DNA of 64,000 nt, from contig VTPC01005534.1 in NCBI GenBank assembly GCA_011009095.1, positions 173,337 through 237,336 on the forward strand. Direction: 5' to 3'. Origin of the DNA: Ignelater luminosus. Its lineage: Eukaryota > Arthropoda > Insecta > Coleoptera > Elateridae. Positions 58,815-64,000 of the stretch are shown one piece after another. The position numbers and the translations under genes were made by a program. The notes below the pieces were generated by a model. The model saw nothing but the letters and a program-made list of their open reading frames with translations. It was not told where the DNA came from and made no database searches. How positions within the stretch are numbered: position 1 is the stretch's first letter; each line of letters opens with the position of its first letter.

Positions 58815-59040
58815 TTCTAAACTCGCTTTCCCATTCTCTTCGTTTTACTACGCATACTCGATGACTTCCAAAGAGTTAACAGGTTTGGCAATCAGCTGAC
58901 AGATGTCAGAGTTAGAAACAAAGTATTACGCATGCGCGTTCTCATGACGACCAATTACGCTGGCACGTGTTCAAATATATTGGCATTTTGAAGTCAAATT
59001 TCATTGACGATAATAAACGAACACAGAAGCTAGAAATAGA
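58815..59040 (-). promoter_or_regulatory. RanBPM 5' UTR and promoter region
   Basis: The 200 bp upstream of the ATG are less AT-rich than nearby DNA. They hold a palindromic TACGCATGCGCG at 58927-58938, one mismatch from the NRF1/ewg consensus YGCGCATGCGCR on the minus strand. An E-box CACGTG lies near 58964 and CAGCTG near 58893. No TATA box stands out. The function is inferred only from position and motif. Confidence 0.45.
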
Positions 59041-59992
59041 ATAAAATGAACCAATTTATATTTCAATTATTACTATTCCTTTATTTTAGAACAATTACAT
59101 AACAATTGGCAAATTCATTTTTTTTATACAAGAATATATTGTATCGAGCTATATTTACATTATAATGTATGTATATGAAAACAGACCACTTTAAAATTCA
59201 TAAATCCAAGCTATCTACAGCTCGTTTAAAAAAAGTATATGAGAATAGCAACAGTACAAATTCTACAATTTGTATTGGGAGGGGGACAGAGTGTGAATTC
59301 TTAAAACATAGAAGGCTTCCTGATCTTCAGATTTTTACATTTGTTCTCATTTAATTTGACAATCTTGTATCCACTCTAGACAAGTCTATCATGTTTATGT
59401 TGTTACTTGTATGTTTACCCATAATATAAGTTTTTCTTAATTTACAACAAAAACTAGAAAATTCACTTGCAGCCCACACTAGAAAAATAAACAATAAATA
59501 TGACAGACTTGTCTTTTCAACTATGTAGAATGCACATATCATAAAAATCTAATAGGGATTTTAAGCAATTACTAGTTTTTATAAATCTTGGGTGAATACT
59601 GATGAAAATATTTTCCTAAAATACATTATTTTGAAGATTATATTATTTAATATCTTAGACTGCCACATGTATTTAGAAAATTTTCATTAAGAGGCTGTAA
59701 AATAAATTAAAAGTAAAATCATAGAAATCTTTGAATTTGAGTTTTTTCATTTGTTTATTATAAAATTAGAATCTTGTCTACAATGCCCTCTTAATCAACA
59801 TCTATTTGTAACATTCATAGATAGAAGTTAGCAGAACTTATTCAGATATATAAAGTAGAAAACATACAAACAGCACCCTAGAACCATATGATCATTTGGT
59901 CTTATGAAGAAAATCAACACAAAAGAAATGAACAATTTCTCAGTTTATAACACCAAGACTTTGAACCAAGCTAGCATATAGTAAGTTCCTAA
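59041..59992. other. Non-coding DNA between SAP30BP and RanBPM
   Basis: Only chance frames are seen (59169-59354 plus, 59542-59351 minus). It lies downstream of SAP30BP on its strand and upstream of RanBPM. Confidence 0.5.
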
Positions 59993-60000
59993 ATGTCAAT

Positions 60001-60177
60001 CAATAGCAGTCCCAGAATTTCTTCAAGGGGGAGGCAGACATGAAAAAGTAATATAAATAATTCATCTACAAAATGATTTTCTAAATAGGAATAATTTCCA
60101 ATAATCTCAATTTGGAATTATTGGAAATCCACAGGGGCCCCAGGCCCCTCTGCCCTCCCCCCCCAAAACCTCCACTG
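60001..60177. mobile_element. hAT-type MITE, 177 bp, with perfect 8-bp target duplication
   Basis: ATGTCAAT lies immediately before the element (59993-60000) and immediately after it (60178-60185). The right end reads CCTCCACTG, so inverted it starts CAGTGGAGG. The left end starts CAATAG and has a matching GGGGGAGGCAGA a little inside, like the inverted GGGGGAGGGCAGA of the right end. An 8-bp duplication with CARTRG ends is the hAT superfamily pattern. There is no coding capacity. A GC-rich run (CAGGGGCCCCAGGCCCCTCT) lies near the right end. Confidence 0.7.
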
Positions 60178-60185
60178 ATGTCAAT

Positions 60186-61616
60186 TGTTTTTTATTAGAG
60201 TTAGGACACAGATGTCAAAATCTCTTCAAGTTATTTTGTATATTACACAGTTAGAACTATTTTCATGACCATTTTGACTAATCAAGTTAATCTGGTTCAA
60301 TTTGATTTTGTGATTGACACCGATAATCTATTCTTGAATTACCAAAAACTGGAAATTTTAAATTAACAACGTCACAAAGTGAAAGTGAATCATTTGCATG
60401 TTTTCCCTATTAACATTTAATGTGAGGTTTACAACTTATATTAACAATTACAGCAATGTTGAAAATGTTTTAACTTGCACACTTGGACATATTTCTATTA
60501 ATTGCACTTGATCCCCTCTTAACAATTAGTTTTGAATGTTGCTTCAAACTCCAATTTGGATTTTTCTAGTACTGAATCATGATCTAATGCTAAAAGATTT
60601 GTATTTAAATATTCCTGCAGACAACTCATATAATTGCCTTACCAAAAAATGACTAGATTTGACACACCTGTTCTAACTCTAATATTGACTTTTTTTACAC
60701 TTAACTGCTTGTTTATCTAATTACAATTCTTTACAAAGAAATTTAATTATTAGGAAGTATGCTATAAAATTTGAATATAATTAAATAAAGTTACATCTTT
60801 AATAGTTACAGATGTATTCTGTACTTCAACAAAGCAACAGTTTTGCATTTGTGTTGGTTAACATGCAGTGAAAACTAAATTCTATCGAGTTCCACAATGT
60901 CTTACTTATCATAATATAAGGCAATTAAATACAAATTACATTATGTAAATGTAATACACTTTATAATATATAACGAGATTAAAAGAAAATCTATCACGAT
61001 CACCTATGGATTTATTAAAGCATGTCTATTTTTAATGGAAATACTTTTGCAATGCAAATTTCTGAATACATCACAAAAATTTCAATTTGTTCAATTTCAT
61101 TGTACTAGAATAATATTATATAGCCAAAGCAACATTTTGAGCAGTTTACATTTAAGTAAGTAAGAATTTGTCACTTCAATACTGTAATTAGATAACTGAA
61201 ATTGTCATCAGATGAGAAATGGCATTTCAACATGGCTGACTACTGCCATTTAAACTGAGCATTATTTTTTAGTTAACTTATTCCATATGGTTTTTGTTCA
61301 GTATACCAAATGCTGCAAATAGAAAAACTATTAGTAGACACTTTTCTTATAGCGTTAAAAGCAGACATTTGAAGCTGCAATAACATTCTGTAACTTATCA
61401 TGGAATACTTCAAACTATCTATTGTAGTATCGAAGTGGCAAATATCATCATATATTACATAACAATTACTATAAAATTCCTTTGTGGTTAAACCATTTTT
61501 AGTTCATATAATATACATTCTCAATAAAATATTGAGAGACAACAAATTTCTTACATTATAAATATAATAGTTTATACAAAATGCAAGTTATATTTCACTA
61601 AATAGTTTCATTTCCT
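60186..61616 (-). other. SAP30BP 3' UTR and downstream non-coding DNA
   Basis: AT-rich sequence with no frame. The SAP30BP transcript must end in this stretch or just beyond it. A minus-strand AATAAA (TTTATT on plus, about 61009) is one candidate poly(A) signal about 600 bp past the stop, but others are possible and I cannot choose between them. Confidence 0.45.
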
Positions 61617-62521
61617 TCAAGGTCGAGGTTTTTTAGGTAAAGAACCAAACGCAGATATTACAGTTCCTTTTGTACCAGTGGCACTACTTGTAAGCGATGG
61701 TTGAACAAGACCTGCTGGCTTTATAGCTTGAGAAGCTGCACTATTACCTCCAGGTTGATCCCATTTACTTTTTCGTTTTTTCGGATCATCATCTGCTTTC
61801 TTTGTTCCTGACATAACTTCAACTTTTGATTTTCTTTCCTTTTCCCTTTTTTCCATTTCAACTTTCTGTACTTTGGCTAATTCTTCGTAAAATGATTCCT
61901 TACCCCATCGTAATGGATCATAAATTTCTGGTGGATAATTTGTTCCTTAAACAAACAAAAACATAAAGAATATCATAAATATCGTGAACAAAATGCTAAA
62001 TTACCTAATTCATTTATTCCACAAAATTGTATTAATTTTTCATAAATGCTAGGATTCCTAAAATCTTTTCGTTGTTGAATCACATTATTCATATCAAGCG
62101 CACTGTTTTGCATTTTTTCATGTAATTTTTGTATTTTCTCCTGTAGATCTGCAGAACAATGTCCAGGTGGTTCTGGAGGTAACTGAATTCCATCATCTTC
62201 TATTGTTTCTGCTACTGCTACAGTTTCTTTTTCTATAATAATAGTGGTAGTATTTTCACCTGATTCGTCAGCTTCTCCTTCATCATCTGAGACTACAGTG
62301 TCATCATGATATGATACTAATTTCGCTACTTTTGCGGTTACTCTCGCTGGTATAGGAGTAGTTGGTCGGGAAGTAGGTGTCGATTTATTCTCAGGTGAAG
62401 CATTTGGAGTATTTATTGTAACTGACCCTTGATTTTCCACGTTTTCATCAGCACCTTCTTCTTCGCCTTCGGAATCAGTATATGTTGCTGTTAACGAAGC
62501 TAATGCTCGAGATTGAGACAT
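61617..62521 (-). CDS. SAP30BP: SAP30-binding protein (SAP30BP / HCNGP), two exons, complete
   Basis: SAP30BP is a nuclear protein linked to the Sin3/SAP30 co-repressor and, through an RBM17 interaction, to splicing of short introns. Exon 1 is 62521-62005 (517 nt) and exon 2 is 61945-61617 (329 nt). They are joined across a 59-bp intron, 62004-61946, with GT and AG ends in phase 1. This gives 281 codons plus stop, close to the roughly 300-residue vertebrate protein. The N-terminal half is acidic and Ser/Thr-rich (TDSEGEEEGADENVEN, VSDDEGEADESGEN). The conserved HCNGP core spans the splice site: LPPEPPGHCS..LQEKIQKL, then RNPSIYEKLIQFCGINELG, then TNYPPEIYDPLRWG. A basic, Lys/Glu-rich segment (VEMEKREKERKSKVE) and KKRKSKWDQPGG follow near the C-terminus. 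Reading through the donor instead gives a premature stop after FCSRYL, so the splice is required. Confidence 0.94.
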
Positions 62522-63160
62522 TTTTAAAATTTTTTTTTAAAAGCTAGGTTAAGTGAGTTTTAAATACAATTTAGAACTGTAGACTAACTTAAAGGTACAC
62601 GTCCATTCATCAAGTAGAAGTTCTTTGTAGATTATTTATGCACACACACCGACAACTTATTCGTGAAATTCTTATGAATTCTTTATAAAAACCGTATAAT
62701 AAACAAATGTTTTCGGCTCTCCGTCAAAATGACAAATCGAACGAATTTAGACAACAAATCGCAAGATGAGCTGTCAAATTTAAAATATAACATTGAACAT
62801 CGAATTATTCGATATACGTCGAATTTACTATAAAAACAACCTTTACAAATATTGCTTTGTATTCCGTTTTTTCTGTAGCTAAATCAAAATATAAAATGGA
62901 TCTTTAACTTCTTAATAGTCATACTTGCGTAAAATATCTTTATCATCTAAAACAATGCTTATTAGTATTATTCTCAAAATAGAAATTATAAGTAACGCCA
63001 TTTAGATGTTAATATTACTAAAATGTCATTGGCTATTGCTATTAAATGTCAAAGAAGTCAAACGAAACACGTGTTTTGTGTTTGTGGTTATGATCATTGT
63101 GTATTTTATTATTGTTATTAAATAGTTTTAAATTAACGCAAGCAGAATAAGAAGATACAA
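62522..63160. promoter_or_regulatory. Head-to-head intergenic region, likely bidirectional promoter
   Basis: Only 639 bp separate the start codons of SAP30BP (minus) and the WD-repeat gene (plus). The sequence is AT-rich, with no ORF and no obvious TATA box at a standard position. It must hold the 5' UTRs and start sites of both genes. Co-regulation is an inference from geometry. Confidence 0.55.
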
Positions 63161-64000
63161 ATGGTAAGATTTCTATAAACATATATATAAGTTTCTGCAT
63201 TTATTACCTAACTCAGACAACGTGTGTATCCTTTACAAATATTTAATTTTTGAAGCTCAATTATATTCTTATTTTGAATTTATTTCTTGGAATCTGCAGT
63301 TTGTGGCTATCCCAAAAGTGTAACTTGTGTTCGTATATTATTAATGACAATCCGATCATTAAAGGTGGTTTCCTAGTGTACATTAGTTTTCAAATGTAAA
63401 AGAATTTCAAGTATTAATTACTATGTTACTTTTTTATTATTAAAACAACATTAATTAGGGACTGCCTTTATTGTCGGCATTGAGAAACTTTATTTCAACA
63501 AACTGATACCAATATATTGTTGTAACAAGTACCTACTAATGGTGTTTGACTGCAACTGTGTACATTTTTAGACTCAATTTTTATATAAGAAATCTGTTAG
63601 ACTTAATTAAATGAGTTTACAGATATATGCAATAATCATAATCCTCATTTAACTAATCAAAATTTTTTACAAAACATAAACTGTTCCAGGTTCATCATCC
63701 AATAAAAAAGTTGGATCTTCAAGATTCTGATTCTGATACATGTGATAGTGATGCACTTGACGGTGTATTCAACACAAAATATCAGTTACTTGCAGAAAAA
63801 CAGGTTGTTTCAGATGAATCATACATTTTACATATACACGGAACAGGGTTAAGTTACATTAAAGGTACTAGAAAAATTGCATTATTTCATCTACATTTTC
63901 TTTTAATAGGAATGCTGATTTCAAGGTAGCAATTGGAGCAACAAATAATTTATGTGAGATTTATCATTTTGATAACAATCACTTATTAAAATCTGAAACT
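63161..64000 (+). CDS. WD-repeat protein, WDR89-like, 5' part (runs off the window)
   Basis: The proposed structure has three visible exons. Exon 1 is 63161-63163 for its coding part, just ATG followed by GTAAGA. Exon 2 is 63690-63847, after CTGTTCCAG. Exon 3 starts at 63910, after TTTTAATAG, and continues past 64000. The phases agree: phase 0 at the first junction and phase 2 at the second (donor GTTAAGT, 62-bp intron). The translation starts MVHHPIKKLDLQDSDSDTCD, an acidic Asp/Ser stretch. It continues KYQLLAEKQVVSDESYILHI, then HGTGNADFKVAIGATNNLCE and IYHFDNNHLL, which fits the first blade of a WD-repeat propeller. The layout resembles WDR89 (a single WD-repeat protein of about 390 residues of poorly known role), but too little is present to be sure. 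Reading through the second intron hits a stop at 63927-63929, supporting the splice. Confidence 0.6.
63164..63689 (+). other. Intron 1 of the WD-repeat gene
   Basis: The donor ATG|GTAAGATTT and acceptor CTGTTCCAG|GTTCATC, preceded by a T-rich tract, define a 526-bp intron directly after the start codon. No ORF or repeat was recognised inside. Confidence 0.6.

Noticed and set aside
1-64000. CRISPR array, operon, prophage or other bacterial system
   Set aside because: The gene content, introns and transposons are those of an animal genome. The only regular arrays are the satellite and the minisatellite, which lack repeat-spacer structure.

Overview
This is a 64 kb window of AT-rich nuclear DNA, most likely from an insect. 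A beetle is plausible, but the sequence does not decide it. Three facts support this: spliced animal genes with short GT-AG introns (about 60 bp), a very dense population of Tc1/mariner-type transposons and MITEs, and piggyBac, pogo, IS630-like and non-LTR remnants of arthropod type. There is no bacterial gene organisation, CRISPR array, or recognisable rRNA or intact tRNA gene.

Host genes lie only in the last 6 kb. Exon 1 of RanBPM (RANBP9/10 family, minus strand) is at 58622-58814. A complete two-exon SAP30BP/HCNGP gene (minus strand) spans 62521-61617. The 5' part of a WD-repeat gene resembling WDR89 (plus strand) starts at 63161 and runs off the right edge. SAP30BP and the WD-repeat gene are head to head, with 639 bp between their start codons, so they probably share a bidirectional promoter. 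RanBPM exon 1 ends in a clean splice donor, but I could not find exon 2 in the remaining 58 kb. Much of the window may therefore be RanBPM intron 1, or intergenic DNA if I missed the next exon.

The region 1-58 kb is non-coding DNA containing transposon relics. From left to right: foldback MITEs with CAGTGTGTCC ends (about 2.8, 8.3, 12.3, 37.7 and 39.7 kb); an inverted pair of fragments of an unnamed metazoan multicopy ORF (3.7-5.7 kb); a GC-rich minisatellite of about 26 bp period (6.3-6.8 kb); a six-copy satellite of 155/163 bp units inside a larger foldback-like structure (18.2-20.5 kb); an almost full-length but broken IS630/mariner-like element (26.7-28.3 kb); a LINE reverse-transcriptase fragment (28.8-29.4 kb); a Tc1-like element (29.7-31.0 kb); a 5'-truncated mariner (32.9-33.8 kb); a piggyBac relic joined to a Tc1-like fragment (42.7-44.3 kb); a full-length dead mariner with both ends (46.3-47.5 kb); a pogo/Tigger-like relic (48.3-49.9 kb); and IS630-like pieces (54.8-55.7 kb). 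Every transposase seen is broken by stops, frameshifts or loss of catalytic residues.

No new multi-gene system is evident. The most unusual structures are the 26-bp GC-rich minisatellite, the satellite-bearing foldback, the opposed copies of the unnamed ORF, a set of MITEs that share an internal sequence, a hAT-type MITE with a perfect 8-bp target duplication, and a start-codon-only first exon in the WD-repeat gene. All similarity statements come from reading and recall; no database search was run.
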